A DNA stretch of 17,502 nt from an uncultured Planctomycetaceae bacterium (GCA_945957305.1 CAMFLN010000005.1:1-17502), one strand, 5' to 3'. Positions 8,073 to 15,055 are shown, counted from the stretch's first letter. The notes: a model not told the origin generated them from the sequence alone. Numbers and translations: made by a program.

Positions 8073-9218
8073 CTATTCCGCATGGTATTTCAAGTTAGCA
8101 GCGACATGATCCGAGGGACGATCTTCGTATTCCACCTTCTCGCCGTCGCGAATCTGCCGGATTCCTTCCAGGACGATCTTATCGTTGACGGTAATCCCTT
8201 TTTCGATCACGAAGATGTCGTCCAGTTCGTTCGAGTATTCGATCTCGCGCTGATGGGCCACGTCGTTTTCGTCGATGACATAGACGTAACGCTTGGCGAG
8301 CACTTCAAAGGTCGCTCGCTGCGGAATGACCACCGCATCATTCTGTACGCGGCTGAGCAGCACGGTGCCGGTCTGACCATGCCGCAGCAGTCTTTCGGGA
8401 TTCGGAAAGTCGGCCCGGAAGGGAATGTTGCCCGTCTCGTTGTTGAAGTCGGCCTCGATCGCGCCGATCTTGCCCAGGTGTTGAAACTTGCTGCCGTCGG
8501 CGAGTTGCAGCTCGACTTTCAAATCATCCTTGTGCGGGTCCTGCATGTATTCCAGGTAGCGGGCTTCGGGGACGTTGAAATAGACCCACATGGTGCCGTT
8601 GTCGGACAGCGTGGTCAGAATCTCGCCTTCTTGCACCAGGCTGCCTTGTTGCTGTTGCAAGCGGTCAATGATGCCGTCGAACGGCGCTTTGACAGTGGCG
8701 AAGTCGAGTTCGGCCGCGGCCAATTTCGCCTTGGCCTGGGCACGTGCGAGTTCCGCCTCGCGCAAGCTGACTTCATTAACCGAAACGACTTTGTCCTCGC
8801 ACAGCTTCTTGGTGTAATTCAGTTGCAACTGTGCGAGCTTGGCTTCGGCGTTCTCGGCATCGAGTTTGGATTGATACAGGATCGGCCGGACCGTGAACAA
8901 CAGGTCCCCTTCCTTCACGCGTTGCCCTTCCTTGACGGTGATGGCCTCGAGATAGCCCATCTCCAAGGTGCGCAGCTTGATGTGACGCTGCGAATGGATC
9001 TGGCAGACGTAGGGCTGCGTGATGGTGATGTTTTGTGCGACCGGAGTCGTGGCCACGACCTTATGCGCTTCGTGGTGCTGCTCCTCGCGATGCATGTTGC
9101 AAGCAGGCAACGCGAGAGCAGTCATCGCCAGAAGGACGGCCGCCAATGGTGAGTGTTTAATCGCGGTCAGATGACGGGGACAATGCACAGACGAACTCCC
9201 ACGTGTGACACGAGTCAT
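8073..9218 (-). CDS. RND efflux periplasmic adaptor (membrane fusion protein) lipoprotein
   Basis: Adaptor that links the inner-membrane pump to the outer-membrane channel. With ATG 9218 it has 381 residues, usual for AcrA/MexA. AAGGAA lies 11 nt upstream. A TTG at 9287 extends the frame but would bury the signal peptide. The lipoprotein signal ends LPAC at Cys40. It is followed by a short His-rich stretch (HREEQHHEAH, residues 42-51) of unknown meaning. Next come the first lipoyl half (GYLEAITVKEGQRVKEGDLLF), a coiled-coil hairpin with Ala/Glu/Lys-rich helices, and the second lipoyl half (ATVKAPFDGIIDR and GSLVQEGEILTTL). The beta-barrel and membrane-proximal domains complete it (RHGQTGTVLLSR, VVIPQRATFEV). 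It is first in the minus-strand operon, facing the divergent winged-helix gene. Confidence 0.95.
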   Translation of the reverse strand: MTRVTRGSSSVHCPRHLTAIKHSPLAAVLLAMTALALPACNMHREEQHHEAHKVVATTPVAQNITITQPYVCQIHSQRHIKLRTLEMGYLEAITVKEGQRVKEGDLLFTVRPILYQSKLDAENAEAKLAQLQLNYTKKLCEDKVVSVNEVSLREAELARAQAKAKLAAAELDFATVKAPFDGIIDRLQQQQGSLVQEGEILTTLSDNGTMWVYFNVPEARYLEYMQDPHKDDLKVELQLADGSKFQHLGKIGAIEADFNNETGNIPFRADFPNPERLLRHGQTGTVLLSRVQNDAVVIPQRATFEVLAKRYVYVIDENDVAHQREIEYSNELDDIFVIEKGITVNDKIVLEGIRQIRDGEKVEYEDRPSDHVAANLKYHAE

Positions 9219-9396
9219 GACGAGCCTGTTTCCTTGCGATGTGGTCACGTTCGACTTCTCCAACCTTGCCCGTCCGCCGCGGATCAATGCATGAGTGCTG
9301 AAGTGGAATTGTGACGCGGTGGCTGTGTTCAGCGGAACTCCCGCTGGCGGCCGCGTGTTGAATCTGCTCCCAACGACGAATGACGATACTCAATGC

Positions 9397-9412
9397 ACGA
9401 CAAGCATGTCGT
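9397..9412. promoter_or_regulatory. Operator-like inverted repeat, efflux side
   Basis: Perfect inverted repeat ACGACA-AGCA-TGTCGT. The sequence from 9407 on (TGTCGTATTACCAGT) aligns with TGTCGTATATTACAAGT at 9718-9734, with a 2-bp gap and one mismatch. It lies about 180 bp upstream of the adaptor start. A role as a regulator binding site is inferred. Confidence 0.4.
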
Positions 9413-9711
9413 ATTACCAGTATCGCATTTTAAGTTGCCGTGCAAACGAAACACACCCATACCTGACCGAAAAGTAATCGCATCAGCTCGCCCCCCAAAG
9501 CTGGCGGTAAAGACTTATTCTTGTTTTGTGCTTGTCAGTGCCGCGGCGTCTGACGAAACCGCAAGCTTCTTTGCTCTTGCGGGTCGCCGCGGGGAAGGAG
9601 AAGGAAGGATTCTCCGGCCGACACCGATTATCGGAACTTGCCGACCAAGGAACTCGCCGCGGCCGATTGCCCCGCATAGGCGAATGAGAATTGACTACAA
9701 CTCTGTCGTGT

Positions 9712-9739
9712 TTGACTTGTCGTATATTACAAGTAGGAT
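9712..9739 (+). promoter_or_regulatory. Candidate promoter with embedded operator for the winged-helix gene
   Basis: TTGACT (9712-9717, five of six to the -35 consensus) and TAGGAT (9734-9739, four of six to the -10) are 16 bp apart. The inverted repeat ACTTGT-N8-ACAAGT (9715-9734) spans the gap between them, so a protein bound there would block polymerase. The promoter points to the ATG at 9789, about 50 bp downstream. Autoregulation by the winged-helix protein is the simplest reading, but it is inferred. Confidence 0.45.
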
Positions 9740-9788
9740 GATTTGTCGGGGTCATTCGGGGAGGATCCTAGGCTGCAGGGGGATTGCC

Positions 9789-10220
9789 ATGTCCAAGGCT
9801 GCCATGACAAAGACTGGCGGGCGAGCGCACGTCAGTCGGCGCAGCACAACAAGCGCGCAACGATCGCGCGCGCGGATTTTGGCGACCCGCGTCGCCAAAT
9901 CAACCGGGCGCGCTCATGGCTCGTCAGTGCCCACTGGTGAAGTGGGCGTGAATGGCACGCGGTGGACATTCCTCACCAACCACACCCACGTGTTGATCCT
10001 GCTCGGGCGTGACCCTTCCATGGTCCTGCGGGAAGTCGCCAGTCGCGTCGGCATCACCGAACGCGCGGTCCAACGCATAATCGCCGATCTCGAAGAGGGA
10101 GGCATCCTCGAGCGCGAGAAGATCGGCCGCAAGAACCATTACAAGATCCATCGGAGCCGAAAGCTCCGGCATCCCATCGAGCGCCACCGATCGATCGGCG
10201 CACTCTTGCAAGCGCTTTGA
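9789..10220 (+). CDS. Winged helix-turn-helix transcriptional regulator
   Basis: DNA-binding protein of 143 residues, probably a transcription factor. Residues 57-143 form a compact winged-helix domain of the MarR/ArsR-like kind: [19 protein letters not shown], then the helix-turn-helix [28 protein letters not shown], then the wing [11 protein letters not shown]. From memory, short proteins with this [12 protein letters not shown] and ITERAVQRI pattern are common in planctomycetes. Residues 1-55 are Arg/Ser/Thr-rich, basic and low in complexity, probably a flexible tail that could add nonspecific DNA contact. ATG 9789 is chosen because AGGGGGA precedes it by 5 nt. The frame is open back to 9393, but that part looks non-coding. 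No ligand-binding domain is present. It is divergent from the efflux operon and is a candidate regulator of it. Confidence 0.85.
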   Translation: MSKAAMTKTGGRAHVSRRSTTSAQRSRARILATRVAKSTGRAHGSSVPTGEVGVNGTRWTFLTNHTHVLILLGRDPSMVLREVASRVGITERAVQRIIADLEEGGILEREKIGRKNHYKIHRSRKLRHPIERHRSIGALLQAL

Positions 10221-10227
10221 TGCAAAG

Positions 10228-10249
10228 GCGCCGTCGGCCGTCACGGCGC
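10228..10249 (+). terminator. Weak terminator-like hairpin after the winged-helix gene
   Basis: GCGCCGT-N8-ACGGCGC forms a perfect 7-bp stem starting 7 bases after the TGA of the winged-helix gene. It is followed by GTTCGTTCCCT, which has only scattered T residues, so termination strength is uncertain. Confidence 0.4.
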
Positions 10250-10260
10250 GTTCGTTCCCT

Positions 10261-10306
10261 AAAAAAAGCCCGGGCCGCGCGGCTCTTATCCGCCGCACGA
10301 CCCAGG
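10261..10306 (-). terminator. Strong Rho-independent terminator of the sigma factor gene
   Basis: On the minus strand, 15 bases (plus-strand 10292-10306) pair fully with 15 bases (10269-10283), allowing G-U pairs, around an 8-nt loop (10284-10291). One C follows, then seven T (10261-10267). The hairpin begins about 30 bases after the TAA of the sigma factor gene. On the plus strand the wobble pairs become mismatches and no T tract follows, so it acts in one direction. Confidence 0.85.
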
Positions 10307-10336
10307 CCATTTGCACAGGCGTTTTACCTTGGCCAC

Positions 10337-10912
10337 TTAAGCTGGCGCCAGTTCTTCCAACTCGCGCGCCAGCCGCTTGCGGGCGACGTGCAACCGCCGC
10401 TTGATCGTGCCAACGGGCGACTTGAATTCGTCGCTCATCTCGATCAACGAACGGCCGTGGACGTAGAACGCTTCCAGCGTTTGCCGATCCAACCGCCGCA
10501 ACCGACCCAGACCCGCGCGGACCTGTCCGGCTCGCTCGCGGTCCAGGGCGTCAGCCAACGGCGTGCGCCGTTCGATGCAAGTCGCTTCGAGCGTTTCGCG
10601 GTCCGTGGCCACGACCGCCCCGCGCCGCTGCGCCCGATTGATCGCCATCCGCGTGGTGATCGACCGCAACCAGCCGCCGAAGCATTCCGGCTCGCGCAGT
10701 TGTCCGATCTTCCGCATGGCCTGCACAAAAACTTCTTGTGTCAGCTCCTGGGCCTCGGCGTCGTTGCGCAAGCGCCGCAGGGCCACGGCGTACACGGCAC
10801 CCTGGAACCGCTCGACCAATTGGCCGAACGCTTCGCGGTTGCCGCGCTGCGCGCTGCGCACCTGCGCTGCTAAGAACACCTTTTCGCGAGTGGTTTCCGT
10901 CAGAACGATCAT
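10337..10912 (-). CDS. RNA polymerase sigma factor, ECF / sigma-70 family
   Basis: Alternative sigma factor of 191 residues that should direct RNA polymerase to a specific promoter set. Region 2 is clear at about residues 28-94: AFGQLVERFQGAVYAVALRRL, then DAEAQELTQEVFVQAMRKIGQLREPECFGGWL, then ITTRMAINRAQR. Region 4 occupies about residues 136-185: LRRLDRQTLEAFYVHGRSLIEMSDEF, then SPVGTIKRRLHVARKRLARELEEL, the -35 binding helix-turn-helix. There is no region 1 or 3, as in ECF types. ATG 10912 has GGAGA about 6 nt upstream. No anti-sigma factor with a transmembrane segment is adjacent. The downstream gene is convergent and the upstream one is an unknown small ORF. Control may therefore be transcriptional or through the leader stem-loop. 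The target regulon is unknown. Confidence 0.93.
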   Translation of the reverse strand: MIVLTETTREKVFLAAQVRSAQRGNREAFGQLVERFQGAVYAVALRRLRNDAEAQELTQEVFVQAMRKIGQLREPECFGGWLRSITTRMAINRAQRRGAVVATDRETLEATCIERRTPLADALDRERAGQVRAGLGRLRRLDRQTLEAFYVHGRSLIEMSDEFKSPVGTIKRRLHVARKRLARELEELAPA

Positions 10913-10929
10913 GGCTCTCTCCGTGAAAA

Positions 10930-10947
10930 GCCGTGCTCGTGCACGGC
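10930..10947 (-). promoter_or_regulatory. Stem-loop in the sigma factor leader
   Basis: Perfect 7-bp stem with a 4-nt loop, GCCGTGC-ACGA-GCACGGC on the minus strand, followed by TTTT and then the ribosome binding site GGAGA and ATG 10912. It may be a short attenuator or mRNA structure for the sigma gene, or the terminator of the upstream hypothetical ORF. Four T residues make a weak terminator. Confidence 0.45.
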
Positions 10948-11074
10948 GCTAGGGTCCAGGAAAACGCACGTCCAGGTGAGGCGGAAAAGGGCAAAATATG
11001 GCCCATCACCGCGGCCCGGGGCTGCCGTCCGGCTGTCGTCGAGATCTCAGGTTCTTAGTCGCTTGTTTTGCGGA

Positions 11075-11389
11075 CTAGGAACGGACCCGGACGACGGCGT
11101 GATGCGGCATAACGCTCGGCGTATGCCAGCACCTCGACAGCCCACGCGTAATGGAAACAAGCTGACTAATCAGCGTTTCCACAGCGTCGGCTGCGCCGGC
11201 GGCTGCCGGTTTTGCTGCGCGCTTAAATGCGCCCAGATAACCGGCAAGCACCTGCAAGAGTTGCCCTGAGAGGGGCTGCGCAACGGTAACACTAACGCTG
11301 CGCACCTTGTCAGCCGCGGCGACGACGATCCGATCCTGGCGATTCGCGAGGACGTTGATCAGCGTGTTGCGATTGATGTTGGTACGCAT
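11075..11389 (-). CDS. Hypothetical small protein
   Basis: Possible 104-residue protein that I do not recognise. ATG 11389 is preceded by GGAG with a 7-nt spacer, the main reason to believe it. The frame continues upstream to 11458 without a good start. The N-terminal 70 residues look protein-like: MRTNINRNTLINVLANRQDR, then an amphipathic stretch with SVTVAQPLSGQLLQVLAGYL and an Ala-rich segment (AAKPAAAGAADAVETLI). The last 25 residues (SRCWHTPSVMPHHAVVRVRS) are less convincing. There is no signal peptide or clear membrane helix. It lies 162 bp upstream of the sigma factor gene on the same strand. The region between them holds a hairpin, so the two may or may not share a transcript. It could be a chance ORF. 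Confidence 0.4.
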   Translation of the reverse strand: MRTNINRNTLINVLANRQDRIVVAAADKVRSVSVTVAQPLSGQLLQVLAGYLGAFKRAAKPAAAGAADAVETLISQLVSITRGLSRCWHTPSVMPHHAVVRVRS

Positions 11390-11827
11390 CGTAGGCTCCG
11401 TGCGCTTGGCGCTTCTGGAGAGACCCAAAGAACGATCTATCTGAGGATTCCGGGGCACCGTGCCGCCGAACCCAACTAAGTAAGCATGTCACGGTCCTCC
11501 GGCAAAATCAATGCGGGAAAGACCACCACCCGGCTGCCAGCGAACAAAATGCCCGCCGCATGCCTCTTGGACATCCGATCGGGAGAGAGGTTCGCCAGCA
11601 AAAGCCAAATATTCCAGATTTTCCCGGCCCGCTGGCCGGCGGCGACCGCCGAAAGCCCCGGCCGATCCACGTTGCTTGACGCTAAGCCCAAGCGGTGTCA
11701 GACTTTGCCCCATTAGCCTTCGGCCCCTGCCCCCGATCGGCCAGCCCTGGAAATTCTCCGAATTCAATTAGCGGGCGGTTCGACCGGCCCGGTCTATCCG
11801 TCTCTCCCTTTATTGGACCCAAGAAAT
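11390..11827. other. Gene-free stretch upstream of the aldolase gene
   Basis: Short ORFs on both strands lack motifs and are not called. The stretch contains AAGCGGTGTCAGA (11690-11702), the inverted copy of the 13-mer near the transposase remnant, followed by CTTTGCCCCATTAG. It also holds a perfect 13-bp palindrome centred at 11788. No sigma-70 promoter could be called with confidence for the aldolase gene. Confidence 0.5.
11782..11794. promoter_or_regulatory. Operator-like palindrome before the aldolase gene
   Basis: GACCGG-C-CCGGTC is a perfect 6-1-6 palindrome 33 bp upstream of the aldolase ATG at 11828. Short perfect palindromes at this distance are often repressor sites (for example LacI-type), but in GC-rich DNA such a match can also arise by chance. 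Confidence 0.3.
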
Positions 11828-12604
11828 ATGAGCCGCTTTCGAGAACTGTTGGCCGCCGGCAAGCTGGTGCGCGTCTTTGCCTTGGGAAGGCTCACTTCCC
11901 CTGTCACCATCGACATGTTCGGCCTGGCCGGGGGCTTTCACGGCTTTTGGCTCGACCAGGAACACTGTGGGCTGAGTTACCAGCAGGTGCAATTGGCCGC
12001 CTCTTGTGCCCGGGCCAATGACTTCGAGTGCTTTGTGCGCATGGCGCCGACTGACTACGCGCTGGTCACGCAGAACCTGGAAGCGGGCGCCGACGGCGTG
12101 ATGGCCGCGCAAATCCAATCCGCCCAGCATGCCGAACAGTTCGTGACCTGGGCCAAGTTCGCCCCGCGCGGATTGCGTGGGCTCAACACTTCGGGGCGCG
12201 ATGCCCATTACACGCACAAGTCGCAAGAGAAATTCGCCCAGGACGCCAATCGGGAGCAATTCCTGGCTATCCAGATCGAAACGTTAGGCGCTTTGGAAGA
12301 TGCCGATGCGATCGCCGCCAACGACGCTGTCGATCTGTTGTTCGTGGGCCCGAGCGACCTGTCGCAGGCACTCGGCGTTCTCGGTCAATTCTCACACCCC
12401 AAATTGCTAGAAGCGCTCGATCGCGTGCAGGCCGCTTGCCAGAAGCATGGCAAACATTGGGGGACCGTGGCGCCGAATCCCGCGTACACGCGTCTGTGCT
12501 ACGACAAGGGCTGCCGGATGCTCAGCGTTGGCGCCGATGTGTTTGCCATGCGCCAAGGAATCGAAGTCGCACGCACAACCTACAAAGACCTCTTCGAAAT
12601 GTAA
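11828..12604 (+). CDS. HpcH/HpaI family class II aldolase (2-oxo acid aldolase type)
   Basis: Metal-dependent aldolase of 258 residues, close to the 250-267 usual for the family. Related enzymes reversibly cleave 4-hydroxy-2-oxo acids to pyruvate and an aldehyde (HpaI, RhmA). Key residues are in place: LDQEH with His46 as the catalytic His, FVRM with Arg71 binding the keto acid, IQIET with Glu151, and VGPSDLS with Asp177 as metal ligands. The middle blocks NLEAGADGVMAAQIQSAQHA and AIAANDAVDLLFVGPSDLSQALG follow the family closely. ATG 11828 is used; an in-frame TTG at 11813 adds five residues, and neither has a strong ribosome binding site. It converges with the methyltransferase gene, with 4 bases between the stops. 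No sugar-acid or aromatic catabolic genes are nearby, so the substrate is unknown. Confidence 0.92.
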   Translation: MSRFRELLAAGKLVRVFALGRLTSPVTIDMFGLAGGFHGFWLDQEHCGLSYQQVQLAASCARANDFECFVRMAPTDYALVTQNLEAGADGVMAAQIQSAQHAEQFVTWAKFAPRGLRGLNTSGRDAHYTHKSQEKFAQDANREQFLAIQIETLGALEDADAIAANDAVDLLFVGPSDLSQALGVLGQFSHPKLLEALDRVQAACQKHGKHWGTVAPNPAYTRLCYDKGCRMLSVGADVFAMRQGIEVARTTYKDLFEM

Positions 12605-12608
12605 GCCA

Positions 12609-13241
12609 TCACGGCTTCGTGCAATTGGCGGTAAAAGAGAAGCGCCGCCCAATGAACTCGGGCTGCGTGAAGCCGGCAGCCGTGACAAGTCGCGTCACCG
12701 TAGCGCGCGATTGAAAATGTGGATCGGCCGCCATCTCGGTGATCGACAGCCGCCCGCCGGAGCGCAGCACGCGAAAGCATTCGGTCAATGCTGGCTCACG
12801 TTGCGGAATTTCGCCGAGGACCATGGCCAGATAGACGACGTCGAAGCTGCCCGCGGCAAAGGGCATCTCTTGCGCATTTCCCAGGCGCACGGAAAGATTG
12901 AGGACATTAGTCGCGCGAACCTTGAGGCGTTCGACCATTCCCTGCTGCACGTCGAGTCCCACGACTTCGCCCCCGGGCAGGACCCGCGCGGCGGCCGGAA
13001 TCAACAGTCGCCCTGGACCGGGACCAACTTCCAGAACTCGATCGCCGGCCTTCAACCCGATGCGATCGAGCGTCCGGCTGGTGGCGGCCCACCAGTCGAC
13101 GAAACCCCCTTCGAGCGACCAGCTGAGCCAGCTGGGACAAGGGAACAGGAATTTTCGACTCGCATAGCGCCAGCCGAAATTAATACCTGCGTAAACAGCA
13201 AGGAGTACCGCGGCACCGACAAGGATTGTGAATAGGTTCAT
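12609..13241 (-). CDS. Class I SAM-dependent methyltransferase with N-terminal membrane anchor
   Basis: Methyltransferase of 210 residues. Residues 4-20 are a hydrophobic helix that probably anchors it to the inner membrane, with the catalytic domain after it. The Rossmann core is clear: motif I RVLEVGPGPGRLL (68-80), acidic motif II VVGLDVQQ with Asp97, then LGNAQEMPFAAGSFDVVYLAMVLGEI, the UbiE/methyltransferase-11 pattern, and FRVLRSGGRLSITEM as the post-motif. The acceptor cannot be read. An acceptor in or near the membrane, such as a quinone or lipid, is plausible by analogy. ATG 13241 lacks a strong ribosome binding site. The gene is divergent from the sulfatase-like gene (about 100 bp between starts) and convergent with the aldolase gene. 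Confidence 0.9.
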   Translation of the reverse strand: MNLFTILVGAAVLLAVYAGINFGWRYASRKFLFPCPSWLSWSLEGGFVDWWAATSRTLDRIGLKAGDRVLEVGPGPGRLLIPAAARVLPGGEVVGLDVQQGMVERLKVRATNVLNLSVRLGNAQEMPFAAGSFDVVYLAMVLGEIPQREPALTECFRVLRSGGRLSITEMAADPHFQSRATVTRLVTAAGFTQPEFIGRRFSFTANCTKP

Positions 13242-13344
13242 AAATGAGAACGTATCTGAAGGGGCAATGCGTAGTGTCTTACCAGCGACTTATCAGTAGA
13301 ATCGCGTCACGCCTGGTTTTTCAATCGTCCCACTTGTGCACGGC

Positions 13345-14544
13345 ATGAACGCCATCAACCTGACCGTCGACCGGTTGCATGCCGGCTACTTGGGCTGCTA
13401 TGGGAATTCGTGGATCGAGACGCCACATTTTGATCGCCTGGCGGCTGACGGCTTTGTTTTTGATCAATCCCTCATCGCCTCTACGGACCTGGCAGAGCAT
13501 TATGCCCAACTCCTGGGCACGGGCGGAGAACCCGGGGTGATCCAGCGGCTGCGCGGCGCGGGGATCACCACTGCTTTGATCACGGACGATATGGCGGTCG
13601 CCGACCTGCCCTGGGCAAATGAACTGGACGAAGTCGAGCGCGTCGAACTGCAGCCGCGTTCCGAGCCGGCGGGAGAAATTGAACAGACCAACCTGGCCCG
13701 TTTCTTCGCCGTGGTGGGGCAGTGGCTCGAAGCGGCGCAGCCCCCTTTTTTCTTGTCGGTGCACTGCGGCAGCCTCGGCGCAATCTGGGACGCTCCGCTC
13801 GAAATGCGTCTGCATTACGCTGACGACGATGAGCCAGCACCGTTGGAAAGTACGAGCGCTCCGTCTTTGTGGCTGCCGCAGGCTTTCGATCCTGATCAGC
13901 GAACGGCCATCGCTCATGCCTACGCCGGGCAAGTCACTTTGCTCGACATTTGTCTAGGCGCCCTGGCCATGGATTTGGAACAGTTGTCATTGCGAGACAG
14001 CACCGTGCTCTCGGTGATGTCGGCGCGCGGCTACCCGCTCGGCGAACACCGCCGCGTGGGCGCAATCGATGACGCTCTTTATGCCGAGTTGGTGCGCATG
14101 CCGTGGCACTTGCGCCTGCCGGACGGTTGCGGGGCCGCCTGTCGCAGCGGCGAACTGGCGCAGCCGAACGATTTTTCCCCCACGTTGTTGGATGCCCTCG
14201 GATTGTCCCCCGGAGAGAGTGGGGCCGGAAACAATTTGATGCGGATCGTGCGTGGCGAAACGGATGTGTTCCGCGATCGAGCTGTGGTTGTCGGATCGCG
14301 CGGGCAGCGCGGCATTCGCACCCGCGCTTGGTATCTGCGCACGCCCGCGGACGACGCGAATGCAACCGATACTCTTGCCAGCACGGAAGTAGAATTATTC
14401 GCCAAGCCTGACGACCGTTGGGAAATCAACAACGTGGCCTCGCGCTGTCCTCAGGTCGTCGAATTGCTGGAACAAGTGCTGGCAATTTCGCCGACAGAAC
14501 CGGCAGCACCGCTAGCAGACGTCTTGGTCGAAGGCTTGGAGTAG
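13345..14544 (+). CDS. Degenerate sulfatase-fold (alkaline phosphatase superfamily) protein, probably inactive
   Basis: Protein of 399 residues with the sulfatase family layout. The N-terminus NAINLTVDRLHAGYLGCYG, then WIETPHFDRLAADGFVFDQ, matches sulfatases closely, with Asp9 as a first metal ligand where two Asp are usual. The segment that should hold the formylglycine motif C-x-P/A-x-R reads ASTDLAEHYAQLLGTG, without Cys, Pro or Arg. The later metal motif SDHGxxLGEH reads SARGYPLGEH (residues 226-235), so Asp and His are lost. The C-terminal ELFAKPDDRWEINNVASR matches the family's LYDLxxDPxExNN. There is no signal peptide, so it is probably cytoplasmic, unlike most planctomycete sulfatases. 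ATG 13345 fits the family; a GTG at 13336 is possible. A TAGAAT box lies at 13297-13302 without a good -35. Function is unknown: pseudoenzyme or altered hydrolase. Confidence 0.88.
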   Translation: MNAINLTVDRLHAGYLGCYGNSWIETPHFDRLAADGFVFDQSLIASTDLAEHYAQLLGTGGEPGVIQRLRGAGITTALITDDMAVADLPWANELDEVERVELQPRSEPAGEIEQTNLARFFAVVGQWLEAAQPPFFLSVHCGSLGAIWDAPLEMRLHYADDDEPAPLESTSAPSLWLPQAFDPDQRTAIAHAYAGQVTLLDICLGALAMDLEQLSLRDSTVLSVMSARGYPLGEHRRVGAIDDALYAELVRMPWHLRLPDGCGAACRSGELAQPNDFSPTLLDALGLSPGESGAGNNLMRIVRGETDVFRDRAVVVGSRGQRGIRTRAWYLRTPADDANATDTLASTEVELFAKPDDRWEINNVASRCPQVVELLEQVLAISPTEPAAPLADVLVEGLE

Positions 14545-14567
14545 TTGTCTCGTCGCACGCGAAGTGC

Positions 14568-14584
14568 AACTGGCCACGCCAGTT
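14568..14584 (+). terminator. Stem-loop after the sulfatase-like gene
   Basis: AACTGG-CCACG-CCAGTT is a perfect 6-bp stem with a 5-nt loop, 23 bases after the TAG at 14544. No T tract follows directly (the first TTTT is at about 14605), so it may be a weak or Rho-assisted terminator. Confidence 0.35.
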
Positions 14585-14697
14585 AGGCGGAACTGGGGCG
14601 GTCGTTTTCTGCACGAGGCTGACCGCGCCTTGCCAGCACGGACCCCGCGGCCAAACCATGCCTCAAGATGGGATAGGTGACTATGTACGCGGGCGAC

Positions 14698-14703
14698 TAT
14701 AAT
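14698..14703 (+). promoter_or_regulatory. Consensus -10 box upstream of the large secreted protein gene
   Basis: Perfect TATAAT in an otherwise GC-rich context. The -35 position (14675-14680, AGGTGA) is a poor match, so an activator or another sigma factor would be needed. The leader would be about 180 or 350 nt, depending on the start codon used. Confidence 0.3.
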
Positions 14704-15055
14704 CCGCGGCCCTATTGGGCGATATTAGTCTTTACCACCTCGTCACTTACAGCGTTCACTTCCGCGTAGCTCGCCGCACAGCGATTTTGCGGCGCCCGGG
14801 CGGAGGTCAGATCGTGGCTGGCGAGAGGGGCGAGCAAGCGCGCAGCGACCCGGCGGCGCGCAGGCAAATCATTGGTTCGAGTTGACGATGATCGGACAAG
14901 GACGTCCGAAATCAAAACCAGCGGCGGCCGCTGAGGCGCTGCCGCAGGGGCGATATGCGGCGAGCGGAAGCAGTAATGCGCCGCCGGTGGTGGCCGCGCG
15001 CCCGCGCAACTTTGCGCTGTCCACAACATCAGCCGTCAGCTCGACGCGCCGCTTC

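Larger units (their letters stand above)
9219..9788. promoter_or_regulatory. Divergent intergenic control region between efflux operon and winged-helix gene
   Basis: These 570 bases separate the starts of the minus-strand efflux operon and the plus-strand winged-helix gene and carry no credible gene. Two inverted-repeat sites share the core TGTCGTAT followed by TTAC and AGT: one at 9397-9421 nearer the adaptor gene and one at 9712-9739 nearer the regulator gene. A smaller palindrome CCGAT-T-ATCGG lies in the GC-rich stretch around 9620-9635. On the minus strand a TAAAAT box (plus-strand 9427-9432) could be a -10 for the efflux operon, but no good -35 accompanies it. The layout is typical of a local regulator with its target. 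Confidence 0.5.
14545..15055. other. Gene-free stretch and leader of the large secreted protein
   Basis: No independent gene is supported here. It holds a stem-loop after the sulfatase-like gene (14568-14584) and a perfect TATAAT (14698-14703) pointing right. The frame of the large secreted protein is open back through ATG 14888. The 56 residues this would add are Ala/Pro/Ser/Arg-rich, precede a good signal peptide and look poorly conserved in character, so they are treated as probably untranslated. A minus-strand ORF at 14712-15029 has no motifs. Confidence 0.5.

Noticed and set aside
7884..9152. 422-codon plus-strand ORF opposite the adaptor and the start of the pump gene
   Set aside because: It lies fully antisense to well-recognised efflux genes, shows no family motifs, and its length follows from codon bias of the opposite strand.
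9393..9788. Upstream extension of the winged-helix gene frame
   Set aside because: Sequence looks non-coding, contains the putative promoter and operator, and a better ribosome binding site precedes ATG 9789.
12447..13235. 262-codon plus-strand ORF overlapping the aldolase end and opposite the methyltransferase
   Set aside because: Conflicts with two well-supported genes and has no motifs.
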